From Paraburkholderia sp. BL10I2N1 (GTDB taxonomy: Bacteria > Pseudomonadota > Gammaproteobacteria > Burkholderiales > Burkholderiaceae): DNA of 64,000 nucleotides. The notes below the pieces were generated by a model, which was not told where the DNA came from, ran no database searches, and saw only the letters and a list, made by a program, of their open reading frames with translations. Each line of letters begins with the position of its first letter. Position 1 is the first letter of the stretch. Position numbers and translations under genes: made by a program. The stretch spans positions 310,001 through 374,000 of the forward strand of contig NZ_SNWA01000003.1 in the NCBI RefSeq assembly GCF_004361815.1, written 5' to 3'. Positions 18,143 through 27,583 of this stretch are shown piece after piece.

Positions 18143-18192
18143 ACGTATTTGCGGGATGTTGTACTAGTAGTCAGGCATACGAGAGGTCACGA

Positions 18193-18389
18193 ATGAACAG
18201 ATTGGAAGGCAAGATTGCGCTCATCTCGGGAGGCACAACCGGGATGGGGCGGCGATCGCGAAGCGATTCCAGACGGAAGGGGCCACGGTGATCGCCACGG
18301 GCGCCAACCCGGAAACACCGCTCCTGATCACCGCCGTCGGCATGCAGGCCCGCGCGATAACGCTGATTAGCCCTCCTTTCCAGCAATGA
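18193..18389 (+). pseudogene. N-terminal remnant of a classical short-chain dehydrogenase
   Basis: The ATG at 18193 follows GAGAGG and encodes MNRLEGKIALISGGTTGMG, the cofactor-binding motif of classical SDR oxidoreductases. One base is missing at about 18250. Restoring it continues IAKRFQTEGATVIATGANPE, after which similarity ends and a stop occurs at 18387-18389. The catalytic Tyr-Lys region is absent. The gene probably belonged to the upstream NmrA/SDR cluster before the IS630 insertion and truncation. Confidence 0.8.
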
Positions 18390-18402
18390 GCGCCAAGGGC
18401 AC

Positions 18403-19044
18403 ATGAAGCGAATCCACGCCTGCTTCGTCTTATTGATGGTAAGCCTGATAGGCGTAAGCCAAGCCAGGGCGTCTGCTTCGATACCACAAGCCAGTACCAC
18501 CGACTATCAGGCGATCGAGACACTACTGGCAAGCTATACGCGTTTCGTTACGGAACACGATGAGGCTGGCTTCCGCGCTCTGCTGCTGGACGAGAAAATC
18601 CCCTTCGCGGATGTTGAAGAATCGGCGACATCGAACAATCCACCCGACCTGCGCCAATACGAAGGCTTTCGGCAATCTGTCTTCGCCAGTGGCCAGCGGT
18701 TTCGACAAAGGTTCTATAACGTTCGCATCGAACAACACGGCGCGTTGGCGCAGGTCTCGCTCGACTTCGTGACGGAACAGGGTTCCGGAAAGCGAGGATC
18801 TGCGGCGGGCTGGAAGGTATTGCAACTGGTGAAGGTTGCTGGACGCTGGAAGATCGCCAGCGAGCTCTGCACGTTCTCGCGCACACCAACAGGCGGGCAA
18901 CGGAATCTTGGGAATGGCTCGGCCACAACGCTGCCCCTCGCGCGCATACCGCCGGTAGAAACCGGTGGCAGCGCCAAACAGCATTCGCGAGCGTTCTGGA
19001 TTTGGATTCGCCCAAATGACGGCGACCGTCACGCCACCTCATGA
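18403..19044 (+). CDS. Exported NTF2/SnoaL-like protein
   Basis: 213 residues with a signal peptide (LLMVSLIGVSQARA-SA). The next 120 residues have the NTF2-like pattern: ETLLASYTRFVTEHDEAGF, an Arg/Phe-rich middle and KVLQLVKVAGRWKIASE with the typical W-K-I-x-S strand. NTF2-like periplasmic proteins bind or isomerise small ligands, and no substrate can be named. The last 50 residues (after CTFSRTPTGG) look unlike the family, so the original 3' end was probably replaced. It lies next to a dehydrogenase remnant. Confidence 0.7.
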   Translation: MKRIHACFVLLMVSLIGVSQARASASIPQASTTDYQAIETLLASYTRFVTEHDEAGFRALLLDEKIPFADVEESATSNNPPDLRQYEGFRQSVFASGQRFRQRFYNVRIEQHGALAQVSLDFVTEQGSGKRGSAAGWKVLQLVKVAGRWKIASELCTFSRTPTGGQRNLGNGSATTLPLARIPPVETGGSAKQHSRAFWIWIRPNDGDRHATS

Positions 19045-19320
19045 TTCATCAAACGTGCCCCGGCGTCACGGCGCGCTGGGTCAGAGGAGAGGACTATGCC
19101 TTTCATCCGCGCCAGCATAACAACCGCGGTGTGCCGCAGCGTCCGTCGCGATGGCTTGACAGGGCGTCTGTCCTCTTAGTCGTGAATCCCGCTCATCCTG
19201 ACAGCATGCGAGTGCAGGCTCTGCCGACATTGATGGGTGTGTCGGAAGACGACTCGTTTTCAGTTGTTCTCGAAGGTCCGCTTTGCGGCGTCAATTTGAA
19301 GCAGTCGACGGGCAGGTATT

Positions 19321-19524
19321 GGCCGGTTGCTGCCTTTCGCAGCATAGGTCAGAGCATCTCGAAACGAGGGGAGTGACGTGTCCCCGCGCTCTTCGTCCGA
19401 AGTGACATCTTTAATTCGCGTCCGGCAAACCAATACCCAGTAAGGCTTGACGGCGATCCGGGCGCTGCGGTTCAGCGAATTGACGTTTTTATTGTCGCAA
19501 CGTTGACATCTTTAATGCGCTCTA
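19321..19524 (+). repeat. Dispersed 200-bp repeat, copy 1
   Basis: This matches 38958-39153 in direct orientation over about 200 bp with few differences. It contains GTGACATCTTTAATTCGCG (19402-19420), ATTGACGTTTTTATTGTCGC (19479-19498) and GTTGACATCTTTAATGCGCT (19502-19523). Multiple similar sites at fixed spacing resemble the ends of transposons that use TnsB/TniA-type transposases, but no such gene is present. Confidence 0.8.
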
Positions 19525-19829
19525 CGGTTGGCAAGGCGGCGCATCTGGCGCCGGTCGCAAAGGTGCACCATCCGACATCAAGGTCGACGACAAAGGCTTG
19601 ATTTGGGCAACCGACGACCGTAACGGGACGTTGCTCGTCATAGCGCAACAACGGCAGTCGCCTGCGAGAAGCTCACGGTAATCGGGGCGAAGCCCGCGAG
19701 GCGATTTCGCGCGAGAGCGTGTGACATGGTCACCGGCGATGGTGGAAGCCACTTCCCCGTGCTGCGGCTGGCTTTTCAGCGGCGTCGACTGTGCTAAATT
19801 GTCTCGCTCAACGTCGCGAGGGATAGGCT
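19525..19829. other. Intergenic, no gene recognised
   Basis: This lies between the dispersed repeat and the coiled-coil gene. The promoter of the latter should be in the last 100 bp. Confidence 0.4.
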
Positions 19830-20954
19830 GTGAATTGGATGACCCGCTTGTTAAAGAATGCGCGAACGGAGCCGGAGGCACCCAAGCCATTGAGTGAAGC
19901 AGCTGTTCACGGTACGCAAGAGACAGCGGCAACGACCGCGCTGATGCGGGCTATGGAATCGACGGTGCATCAGCGTCATTCCGACGGGCTGGCGACCTAC
20001 CGGCGCCTCACGGCCGAATTGGCGACACATCAGGCAAACGCCGCACTCTTCGCAACCTGGCGCCGCCAGATTTCTGAGCAGAGGGAGTTATTACGGGCGC
20101 TAGAGCCGGAGGCCGAGCTTATGGCCTATCTCCTCAACCGTTATGCGATGGTGGACGGCCGCTACTATCGAACCCTGAGTGCATTAGAGCAGACCGAACT
20201 GCTGAGGACGGAGCTTCCCGAGGAATCAGCCGGGGTTGCTTGCGACAGGCAAGAGCCGGCGGTGCCGCTGGACCTTCTCGACAGCTCGTTGCGGACCGAC
20301 TCCCAAGCCAGCGAAGCAGGCAATTTGAGCACTGAGGAGCTTGAACGGGCGAACGCGCAGTTGGCTGAGCAATGTGCCGCTGTAACAGCCGGCATGCAAG
20401 CGGACGAAAGCGCGGAGGAGCTCGAGCGGGAAGTTACGGCGCTTCAGCACTCGGTCGAATCGAAGCAGTCGGAGACCCAGGCGCTGAAGTCAATGTTCCT
20501 CAAGTATGGTGCTGTGCGCGGTATCTGGCTCAGCAAGATGTCCGAGCGGGAGCGCCGAGACGTCTTTTTGAAAGGCGCGCGGGACCTAGCACGGGCGAAG
20601 CTAGAACAAGCGCGCGCGGCGGAGCGCGAGGCGCAGGCGAAATCGTTGAAACCAGCAGGGAGTGAATTGCCACCCGCAGTGCAGGAAAACGGCAAGGCGT
20701 ACCTTCGAACTCGTCCAAAGGCAGGTTGGCGGGCAAAAGCGTCGGGGGACATGATTGAAAGCAAGCCCGTCGATAGCCTATTTGCAAGCTGGAGCGACGC
20801 GCAGGGGCGAGTCTCTCCGCAGCACGTGGCGGACAAGCTAGAGATTAAGCGTCGCGCAGCCAAGAAAATTCTTCAGGATGCAGCTCAGCGGGGAGTACTC
20901 GTCGCGCTGCCAAATGGCTGGTACGAGGTCGCTTCTCGCCAGCCGCGCCCGTAG
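19830..20954 (+). CDS. Unrecognised coiled-coil protein with C-terminal winged-helix-like segment
   Basis: A GTG start at 19830 follows GAGGGATAGGCT. The 374-residue product has long heptad-like stretches (about 50-110, 180-230 and 245-290, rich in E, A, L and R). It ends in a segment (GRVSPQHVADKLEIKRRAAKKILQDAAQRGVLV, about 330-365) that looks like a winged helix. No membrane segment or signal peptide is present. Coiled coil plus DNA-binding-like tail suggests a structural or partition-like role, but no family is recognised. The gene stands alone between repeat regions. Confidence 0.6.
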   Translation: MNWMTRLLKNARTEPEAPKPLSEAAVHGTQETAATTALMRAMESTVHQRHSDGLATYRRLTAELATHQANAALFATWRRQISEQRELLRALEPEAELMAYLLNRYAMVDGRYYRTLSALEQTELLRTELPEESAGVACDRQEPAVPLDLLDSSLRTDSQASEAGNLSTEELERANAQLAEQCAAVTAGMQADESAEELEREVTALQHSVESKQSETQALKSMFLKYGAVRGIWLSKMSERERRDVFLKGARDLARAKLEQARAAEREAQAKSLKPAGSELPPAVQENGKAYLRTRPKAGWRAKASGDMIESKPVDSLFASWSDAQGRVSPQHVADKLEIKRRAAKKILQDAAQRGVLVALPNGWYEVASRQPRP

Positions 20955-21642
20955 GTCTTATTCGCAACTCGGCAGCCTATTCGCGCGATAAACACAAGGT
21001 CTATCTCCTCAACCGTTATGCGATGGCAGAGGGATTCGCGCCTCCGGTCTAGCGCCTCAAACGACCATCCATAGATGCTCGTGAGAAACAAAACGCTCAT
21101 CGGGACGTAACCCGGTGAAATGGATATAACGGCGGCAGACTTGATAACTGCGCCGCGTAGTTTCTCCGCGAACGCCGGGCCCGGCACGGGTTTGGATTGC
21201 TCTCAAGAAACCCAGCGGAAAAGGTTGGTTTTCATGGAGTCTGCGCGTTTGGCTGGAGCTGGAATCCGAGGGCGGAAGCACGTCGCCTGAGGGCAGCGAT
21301 GCTGCGTTGTCGCTGCACTCAGCCGCCCCAGTGGCCGAACCTCGCGAGTCGCCACTCCGACCGGCCATCGGCGGTGACACTTTTACTTCGCGTCTTCCAA
21401 ACCGTTGCCCGGCAAGGTTCGCCGGGTCTGCAGACACCACTGCTCGGGAGTTGACACAATTATTTTCGCAACGGCGCCACTCTTAGTACGGTTTACGGCG
21501 CCCGATCAGAAGTTTCGAGTGTCTCTACGCGACCGAGGCTGTGTGGAAACGTTCCGCGTGTAGCGGCGAGAAGCTGGGGTAAAGCGCGATCGAAGGAAAC
21601 AACTTCGCAGCTTTTTAATTGGTGGCGCGGCACCGGGCGTTC
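20955..21642. other. Intergenic with a further TGACA-type site pair
   Basis: Bases 21001-21023 repeat part of the upstream coiled-coil gene (the sequence at 20131-20149, CTCCTCAACCGTTATGCGATG), a short duplicated piece. No intact gene is seen. The TGACA sites are at 21374-21473. Confidence 0.45.
21374..21473 (+). repeat. Diverged TGACA-type site pair
   Basis: GTGACACTTTTACTTCGCG (21374-21392) and GTTGACACAATTATTTTCGC (21450-21469) match the site consensus in the 19.4 and 39.1 kb repeats, with the same orientation but altered spacing. The intervening sequence is not alike. Confidence 0.45.
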
Positions 21643-22368
21643 TTACGCCCTCATCGCCTCGATCAATGCCTTCGTACCCAGGATATTCATCGCTCGCTTG
21701 AGGTTGTAGGCTAGTACGTGAAGGCTCATCTCGGTTCGAACACGTGGCAGCGTCTTTGTCAGAAAGTGCACAGAGCCCATCCAGAACTTGAGCGTTCCGA
21801 AGAACGGATGCTCGACGGTCTGGCGTCTCAGTCTCGCGGCGTCTGGCGTCTGATCGAGTCGGCGCTGCATTTTTTCAAGCACCTTCTCGTGCTCCCACCG
21901 CGTGACTCTTCGGTATGGACTCGGCGTGCACTGCGGTTTCAGTTGGCATTTCGGACACGCTGACGGCCAGTACTTATGAATCGTCAGGCCGGCCTCAACG
22001 GTCGTGAAGCGCCGGATGGCTCGCTCTCCAGCTGGGCAACGATACTCGTCGTCGGACTCGATGTAGACGAAGTCCCGTTTATCAAAGCGACCCTCAGCCT
22101 TGCTGTTTGAGGTAAGCGGCTTCGGGACCAGCGTCTTGATTCCGTCCTGCTCGCATCGCAGAATTTCCTCACTCTTGAAGTATCCACGATCAGCAAATGC
22201 AGTTAGCTGATTTTCACCAATCGCATCTCGCGCCAGTTTGGCCATCGCGGCTAACTGGGAACGATCGTGGCCGACATTGACGACCTCATGCGCAACGATC
22301 ATGTGGTTCTTGAGATCTACAGCAGTCTGCACGTTATAGCCGACCATTCCTGTGCCACGACCGCTGGC
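21643..22368 (-). pseudogene. IS1182-family transposase, 3' fragment
   Basis: About 240 residues match the C-terminal half of IS1182-type transposases: SGRGTGMVGYNVQTAVD, HEVVNVGHDRSQLAAMA, FADRGYFKSEEI, PAGERA, a Cys cluster (CPKCQLKPQC), VEHPFFGTLKFWMG and the end LHVLAYNLKRAMNI. The N-terminal half with the first catalytic residues is missing upstream of about 22368, where the open frame continues into unrelated sequence. The element is therefore truncated and inactive. The true stop at 21643 and the usual sub-terminal sequence remain. Confidence 0.85.
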
Positions 22369-22597
22369 AGCCTCGACCCATTCCAGCCGCAGGGACGTGA
22401 ACCGGACAGTGGTAGTTTGCTGCAAAGAGCGGTCATCCGTATCGACGTGCGAGGAAGCGAGTGTTCTCCGTAGCCGGACGGTTGCGCTGTGTCCGATCGA
22501 AACAATGGCCAATGCCCGGCAGGCAGACTGCTCTGTTTGAACCAACGCGGGCAAGTATTGGTCGACGTAGATTCTAAAAAAAACAACAGAATGGCGG

Positions 22598-22616
22598 ATC
22601 TAGAACTATTCTAGAT
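22598..22616. promoter_or_regulatory. Palindrome upstream of the DUF7019-like gene
   Basis: ATCTAGAA-CTA-TTCTAGAT is a perfect 8-bp inverted repeat 51 bp before the start codon, in an AT-rich leader. It could be an operator, or a weak terminator for the fragment upstream. This is inferred from position only. Confidence 0.4.
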
Positions 22617-22666
22617 ATGCAGACGCGCAAGCCTGTACCGCTGTGACGCCTTCGGGAGAACTCTAG

Positions 22667-23761
22667 ATGCCGAACGTATATTTGTACCTCTCGACGGCCA
22701 AACTCGATCAATTGCTTGACCAGGAGTCGAGCTTCTTCACGAATATAACCGCCAAGATTGATTTTAAAATTCCCTTTGTGTCAGGTGGCCTATCGGGCAC
22801 TACAAACACACGTAAAAACATCGCTAAAATGGGTCGATTGGAAGCTACTCTAAGGAAGAAATACTCGATACCAAACTTTGACGAGATACCAGCAGAAAGC
22901 TCGCCTGTCTTTATCTCCTTCAAAGGTCGTGCTGTACGCACTGTCCAAGACAAGGAATTTTGGTTAGCAGTTGACCACCCAAAGGTTGCATTACTATTAG
23001 CAGGCTCGGCGTCGTTTACATTGGGAGAGCAAATAAAGGACCCTGTGTCATTCTCAACGAGCGCAGATCCTGTCGGGGCTTTCGTAAAGGCTTTTAAAAA
23101 GTCCAGTAAGAAAGTCACTGACCCATCTGTTTCCTCCTCGCTTTCCTACGTTTGGATCTCTTTGCTGTCTGACGCAATACGATCGCATGCAAATTTGCCG
23201 AGTGTAGAGGGGATAGCTGTCTTTGCTACAACCTCAGAAGTGGAAGGAGGATTTAGCGAGGTGAGACGCCCCTATATAGAGAAGATAGTTGTTGGTACAC
23301 CGTTGTATGTGCGCCAAACTGAATATCAACCGGAGCCCACAAGCGGTGTCGAGACTAGTCTGCTCGAGAGTCGAAAGAAGGTATTGGTGAGCGTTTTGTC
23401 GATCAGTAATCTTGAGCGAGGAGACAGGATCTGGGATAAAAAGGTCGACTCCCTTGCATACACGCTACACTGCCTTGGGTATAGGATATTGGATGGCAAG
23501 CACTGCAGTAGTTCGTTTTTTTTATCGGAATACAAGCGGACCGGTCGCTGGACCCGCGCGTTCGTGCTGTTCAGACCCGACAAGCGGGAAGTAGCGGAAC
23601 AAGTTCGTTCGTTCATCGACGAGAACGAAGACTTCCCTAGCGAATTGATTTCACTTGAAGACGCCGTGAAGGAAAATGGGAAGAAGAATGAGAAGTGGAA
23701 TGAAACTCTTATTGCTGACGACGTGGACGTTTCGGTAGCGATTTGTTTCGACAGAGAGTGA
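22667..23761 (+). CDS. DUF7019-like protein with unknown C-terminal domain
   Basis: The ATG at 22667 follows GGGAGAACTCTAG. The 364-residue product is markedly AT-richer than its neighbours, a sign of transfer. Residues 1-125 (VYLYLSTAKLDQLL, KIPFVSGGLSG, a central FISFKGRAVR and LLLAGSASFTLGEQ) resemble the DUF7019 arrangement, in which a small sensor-like domain is followed by variable parts. Residues 240-360 form a second mixed alpha/beta domain (LVSVLSISNLERGD, TRAFVLFRPDKREVAEQVR) not recognised. No membrane segment is seen. It is a lone accessory gene between IS debris, as many phage-defence genes are, but there is no direct evidence for that role. Confidence 0.6.
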   Translation: MPNVYLYLSTAKLDQLLDQESSFFTNITAKIDFKIPFVSGGLSGTTNTRKNIAKMGRLEATLRKKYSIPNFDEIPAESSPVFISFKGRAVRTVQDKEFWLAVDHPKVALLLAGSASFTLGEQIKDPVSFSTSADPVGAFVKAFKKSSKKVTDPSVSSSLSYVWISLLSDAIRSHANLPSVEGIAVFATTSEVEGGFSEVRRPYIEKIVVGTPLYVRQTEYQPEPTSGVETSLLESRKKVLVSVLSISNLERGDRIWDKKVDSLAYTLHCLGYRILDGKHCSSSFFLSEYKRTGRWTRAFVLFRPDKREVAEQVRSFIDENEDFPSELISLEDAVKENGKKNEKWNETLIADDVDVSVAICFDRE

Positions 23762-24046
23762 CAAGCTTGCGTTTGTCTAGCCGACTGTTCAACCGGAGCG
23801 CCCAGGAACGTTGCTGTCATGTACCTGTCGCGCTTGGCCGACGACCCGACTGAGATGATCCGCGCACGAAGGTCCGTTGCCTGGGCGATGCCGACGTTCG
23901 AACGTCCGTGTGAAAGCGTGGGCCAACGTCCGGATATGGCCGGCTGCTGCCTCGTAAGCCTGCGTGTCGTCCAGTTGAAGCGTACTTCAGCCGGACGTCA
24001 GAGCCCGGCGGGGAACGCGTCAGATTAAGGGTATTTCCAATGTAAA
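23762..24046. other. Non-coding relic with short GC-rich dispersed repeats
   Basis: The phrase GGCCGGCTGCTGCC at 23939-23952 is close to the start of the 200-bp repeats (GGCCGGTTGCTGCC). A weak TGACA-type site (ATTGACACCCTCGCTGC) lies at 24046. No gene is seen. Confidence 0.4.
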
Positions 24047-24496
24047 TTGACACCCTCGCTGCAAAGTCTCAGGACCAAATCTGACAGTTTCGCCGTTGAC
24101 GTACGTAAACGTCCGAATCTTGACGGTACCCCGATTACGAAACGGCCGCCTTTGCCGATCGGCGCGGCTATGACGGCATCGGGCTATGACGGCATCGCCG
24201 TGGTGCGGGGGATGGTGGAGCGCGGCCGGCAGATCCTCGGCCAGCTCGAGAAGCGCCTAGAACGCGCCAAGGAGGCCGTGCGCGAGCGGTTCGGCACTGC
24301 CGACAACCGCTCGCGCTGCGTCTTCGCCATGAACCTCAACTACGACCCCGACGTCGTGCCCGAGATCGTCGAGGCCGACGCGATCTTGCGCGGCGACCAT
24401 CAGAAGCTGGCTCCGTTCCGGTGCTATGCCCGCTTATGGCTCGAGCGCGACTACGACGCGGCGGCCGGCAAGGGCGAGGTCATCGTCCAGGGGGAC
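24047..24496 (+). pseudogene. Fragment of an unrecognised gene
   Basis: A plus-strand frame of about 150 residues looks protein-coding from about 24173 (YDGIAVVRGMVERGRQILGQ, RCVFAMNLNYDPDVVPEIVE, FRCYARLWLERDYDAAAGKG). It then runs into the antisense of the next gene without a natural end. A 15-bp direct duplication (GCTATGACGGCATCG) at 24167-24198 marks its start. It appears truncated at both ends. No family is recognised. Confidence 0.35.
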
Positions 24497-24808
24497 TCAG
24501 CCGTAGCGGCGGATCGTTTCCTGCACGCCCGACAGACCTTTGCGCAGGTCATCGGCATTCATGACCGGCACGAGTTCGATCTTGGCGTTCAAACCAAAGA
24601 AGAGCCGCTCGGCGGTATCGGCAATCTGCGATGATTCCGCCATGTTCACGATGAAGAAGCCGCCCCGGTCGCCATTCTCGGCGTGGAAATAAGCGGCTTC
24701 GGGCTTCAGATCCTCGGTTAGCTGTTGGAAGACTTTTTCTAATTTGCCGGCGCGGATGGCGGAGTTGCCGGCATCAGCGGAAAACGAGAACTTCACCATA
24801 ACACGCAT
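24497..24808 (-). CDS. Small conserved cytoplasmic protein, function unknown
   Basis: The ATG at 24808 follows a strong GGAGGTAAG ribosome binding site. The 103-residue product (MRVMVKFSFSADAGNSAIR, LTEDLKPEAAYFHAENGDRG, FFIVNMAESSQIADTAERLF) has the beta-alpha-beta pattern of a dimeric alpha/beta-barrel-type small protein. I associate this pattern with conserved proteins of Burkholderiaceae of unknown role. It is complete and in good codon use, and stands alone, with the frame of an unrelated fragment reaching its 3' end. Confidence 0.7.
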   Translation of the reverse strand: MRVMVKFSFSADAGNSAIRAGKLEKVFQQLTEDLKPEAAYFHAENGDRGGFFIVNMAESSQIADTAERLFFGLNAKIELVPVMNADDLRKGLSGVQETIRRYG

Positions 24809-25239
24809 GACTTACCTCCCTGACGGTTGCCGGGTCGCCCGGCGACGGGCACCCTCGGCGGATCATTCTGAGCCTAAGCTCACCCGCCCGCAACCTGGAT
24901 CGGCGGCAACCCCAGGCGGGGGATTTCGATCGCGGGGCAGCGGTTCATCACCTAAACGGACTTTTCGTACGCTAAGCGCGCCACGCTGGGCGTCTCGAAC
25001 GTCTCTGCGCGACCCTTCTCTGACGTTCGCCCATTCACGTCATCAACGGCAGCTTCCGAAGTGGAACGGTCGCTTGAGCGTCCGGCCGTTCGCGCGGACG
25101 ACCGACCGGTGATGGCCGCCTTCTGCCTGTCGACGATCGGCTATAACATTTGTTCGCGGCACTGGTCTCCTTGGCATTGGTTGCGCAATATTTGAACGAT
25201 TAGCGAAAAATCGCTACCGGACTCGTAGAACCAAAAAGC
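24809..25239. other. Non-coding stretch with short GC-rich repeats
   Basis: It contains scattered pieces of the form CGTCCGGCCGTTCG and ACCGACCGGTGATGGCCGCC, a style of non-coding repeat seen also at 25.6 and 32.8 kb. No gene is supported. Confidence 0.4.
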
Positions 25240-25491
25240 TTAGCCATCTTCTGCGATGCTCCGAACAGCACCAGCAGCGACAATACCTAAAAGTCCGAAC
25301 GCCATTAGGAACGCACCAAGCTCCATCCGATCTGGTCCGTTTGCAGCAATCGGAAACAGTGTTTCGAGTAAACCCCAGTACAGGACTGTTCCGAGCACCG
25401 CAAGGACAGCCGATATCCTGATGATCGCATCACAATCTTTTATAACCGCCGCTCTCGTTTCCTTCTTGATCGACGGACGCTTGTGGTTCAT
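25240..25491 (-). CDS. Small two-pass membrane protein
   Basis: The ATG at 25491 follows GTGAGGGGATTGAC. The 83-residue product has a basic N-terminus (MNHKRPSIKKETR) and two hydrophobic helices (about 27-45, ISAVLAVLGTVLYWGLLETL, and 59-77, LGAFLMAFGLLGIVAAGAV). It probably sits in the inner membrane with both ends inside. The family is unknown. The good ribosome binding site and two clean helices support it. Confidence 0.6.
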   Translation of the reverse strand: MNHKRPSIKKETRAAVIKDCDAIIRISAVLAVLGTVLYWGLLETLFPIAANGPDRMELGAFLMAFGLLGIVAAGAVRSIAEDG

Positions 25492-25753
25492 GTCAATCCC
25501 CTCACGCGCTTAAGGGACAGCAAATTGAGTGCCTGACGTCGCCAGCATAGGCATATTGTCGGCAATCCGGGACGCAATGTCGAATGGCCGAAAATGGCCG
25601 CGACCTGCGACCGACCGTTCATGGCCGAAGAACGAAACCGCTCGCGCGGTAGGGGGCTCCGGCTAGCGCGTGCGGTTAATGAGCGGGCCGCCGCGCGGCT
25701 CCGTATGTTGGCGAATGAGGCAACCCGCCTCGTTCTCCAGCAGGAGCCCAATC

Positions 25754-26470
25754 ATGACCTCTCCACAGGCAAACGCCAGTCCACTGCGCCAGCGCATGAT
25801 CGACGACATGCGTATGCGCCAGCTTGCGCCGAAGACGCAGGACACATATCTGCACATCGTGCGCGAATTTGCCCGGTTTCTCGGGCACTCCCCTGACACG
25901 GCCACCGTCGAGGACCTGCGGCGCTACCAGCTGCATCTCGTCGATCACGGCACATCGCCCGTGTCACTGAACCACGCCATCACCGGCCTGAAGTTCTTCT
26001 TCGAAGTTACGCTTGACCGGCCCGACCTGATGGTCAGGATGCACCCTGTGCGCGTGCCCCGCACACTGCCCGTCGTACTCAGTCCCGATGAAGTGCGTCG
26101 CCTCATCGAGGCGGCCGGCAATCTCAAGCACCAGACCGCCCTGTCAGTCGCCTACGGCGCAGGACTGCGCGCAAGCGAAGTCGTGTCCCTGAAGGTCGGC
26201 GACATCGACAGCCAACGTATGACGCTGCGCATTGAGCAGGGCAAGGGCCGTCGGGACCGCTACGCCATGCTCTCGCCGGTGCTGCTCGAGCGCCTGCGCG
26301 TCTGGTGGCACGTAGCCCGGGCCCAGGGCAGGATGCTTGATGGTGGGTGGCTCTTTCCCGGGCTCGATCCCGTCGACCCGCTGAGCACGCGACAGTTGAA
26401 CCGCGCCATCCATGCCGCTGCGGAGGCCGCACACATCGACAAGCGCGTATCCATGCATACCTTGAGGCAC
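25754..26470 (+). pseudogene. IS91-associated tyrosine recombinase, N-terminal part
   Basis: The ATG at 25754 follows CAGGAGCCCAATC. 239 residues cover the SAM-like N-terminal DNA-binding domain (MRMRQLAPKTQDTYLHIVRE) and most of the catalytic domain, including Arg I (YGAGLRASEVVSL) and the start of the H-x-x-R box (MHTLRH). At the codons after that box the gene is interrupted by the RIT element. The remainder lies at 29918-30079. Joined through the 5-bp GGCAC repeat, the frame is restored ([12 protein letters not shown]). Confidence 0.9.
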
Positions 26471-26493
26471 TATGTACCCTTCCGGATTATGTC
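26471..26493 (+). repeat. RIT left inverted repeat
   Basis: 23 bp, a perfect reverse complement of 29864-29886. An inner partial inverted copy (CACCCGACATAATTTGG) lies at about 26563-26579 and faces it, so the left end is itself an imperfect palindrome. Confidence 0.9.
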
Positions 26494-26584
26494 GGGTGAC
26501 ACAATTGAACTTCGACGATCGACCGAAGATTGCGGGGTCGTCAAGCAGATCGCTCAAGCGATCACCCGACATAATTTGGAGAGT

Positions 26585-27583
26585 TTAAAGACTGTTCAGG
26601 AAGCCGAGGAGTTCGTCTGTCGGCTTGAAGCGTCCTGGCGTGCCGCGTCGCGGAGTTGCTTTCCCAAGGGCCTGTTCCTTCATCGCAAGGGTCGCTTCGA
26701 CATAGATCTCCGTGGTTTCCACCGATTCATGCCCGAGCCACAACGCGATGACCGAGCGACGAACGCCTGATTGCAGAAGGTCCATGGCCATGGTGTGTCT
26801 CAAACAGTGGACAGTGACCCGCTTCTGCTTCAATGACGGGCAAACTTCACACGCGGTTTTGCTGTGCTTGTTTAGCAGGTACTGCACACCATGGACACTG
26901 AGGCGTTCACCCCGCTCGCTGGGAAAAAGTACTGCGCCATCGCCGCGTTGTGGTTCTCGCAGCCACGCTTTCAGTACGGCGCGGGTGGATCTCGCGATGG
27001 GTGTACAGCGCTCTTTCCGACCCTTTCCGATTACCCTCACGTGTGCGCCGGTGCCAAGCACCACATCCTCGCGATTGAGTCCCGTCATCTCCGACAGGCG
27101 CAGACCGGTCTGTACCGCGACCAATAGAAAGGCGTGGTCGCGCCGGCCAGACCACGTGCCTTGATCAGGCGCGGCAAGCAAGGCGTCGACTTCTGGATGC
27201 GTCAGAAAGTGAATCAGCGTACGGGTGAAGCGCTTGCTGGGGATGGCAAGCACCCGTTGGATCTGGGCGGCATGGTCTGGTGCTTCGTAAGCGGCGTAGC
27301 GAAAGAAGGAGTGAATCGCCGCGAGGCGCAAATTTCTGGTGCGAACACTAACGCCCTGGTTCTTCTCAATTTCGTCCAGGAACGCGACGATCAGAGGAGT
27401 ATCGATGTCTTCGAGGTTTAGCTGCGACGGTGACTTATGCAGGCGCTGCTGCACGAACTTAAGGAATTGACGATAGGAATCGCGATAGGCACCGATGGTG
27501 TGAGGACTCGCCTGACGCTCTTGCATCAGGCGCTGCGTGAAGAACCGCTCCAGTAACGGAGCAAAGGTGGCAGCTTTATTCAT
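26585..27583 (-). CDS. RIT recombinase C (tyrosine recombinase)
   Basis: 332 residues. The N-terminal SAM-like domain (QERQASPHTIGAYRDSYRQF) precedes the catalytic domain: Arg I in VQTGLRLSEMTGL, the His/Arg box in VTVHCLRHTMAM, the third box in LWLGHESVETTEIY, with the nucleophilic Tyr. All catalytic residues are present. It is the last gene of the trio, overlapping the previous by ATGA at 27580-27583, so translation is coupled. In this element class the three proteins are thought to act together on the inverted repeats. Confidence 0.92.
   Translation of the reverse strand: MNKAATFAPLLERFFTQRLMQERQASPHTIGAYRDSYRQFLKFVQQRLHKSPSQLNLEDIDTPLIVAFLDEIEKNQGVSVRTRNLRLAAIHSFFRYAAYEAPDHAAQIQRVLAIPSKRFTRTLIHFLTHPEVDALLAAPDQGTWSGRRDHAFLLVAVQTGLRLSEMTGLNREDVVLGTGAHVRVIGKGRKERCTPIARSTRAVLKAWLREPQRGDGAVLFPSERGERLSVHGVQYLLNKHSKTACEVCPSLKQKRVTVHCLRHTMAMDLLQSGVRRSVIALWLGHESVETTEIYVEATLAMKEQALGKATPRRGTPGRFKPTDELLGFLNSL

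Larger units (their letters stand above)
16692..18164 (+). mobile_element. IS630-family element with a passenger gene
   Basis: The 1473-bp element is bounded by TA at 16690-16691 and 18165-18166. The terminal inverted repeats (GTACAACATCCCG at both tips, then AAATA and AATAATTA) extend about 37 bp with few mismatches. It carries a transposase and a second small gene, both on the plus strand, which is more than the single gene usual for IS630. Confidence 0.92.

Noticed and set aside
19402..19523. TGACA sites as plasmid iterons or as -35 promoter boxes
   Set aside because: No replication gene is nearby, the copies are dispersed and in both orientations, and no -10 boxes are conserved with them.
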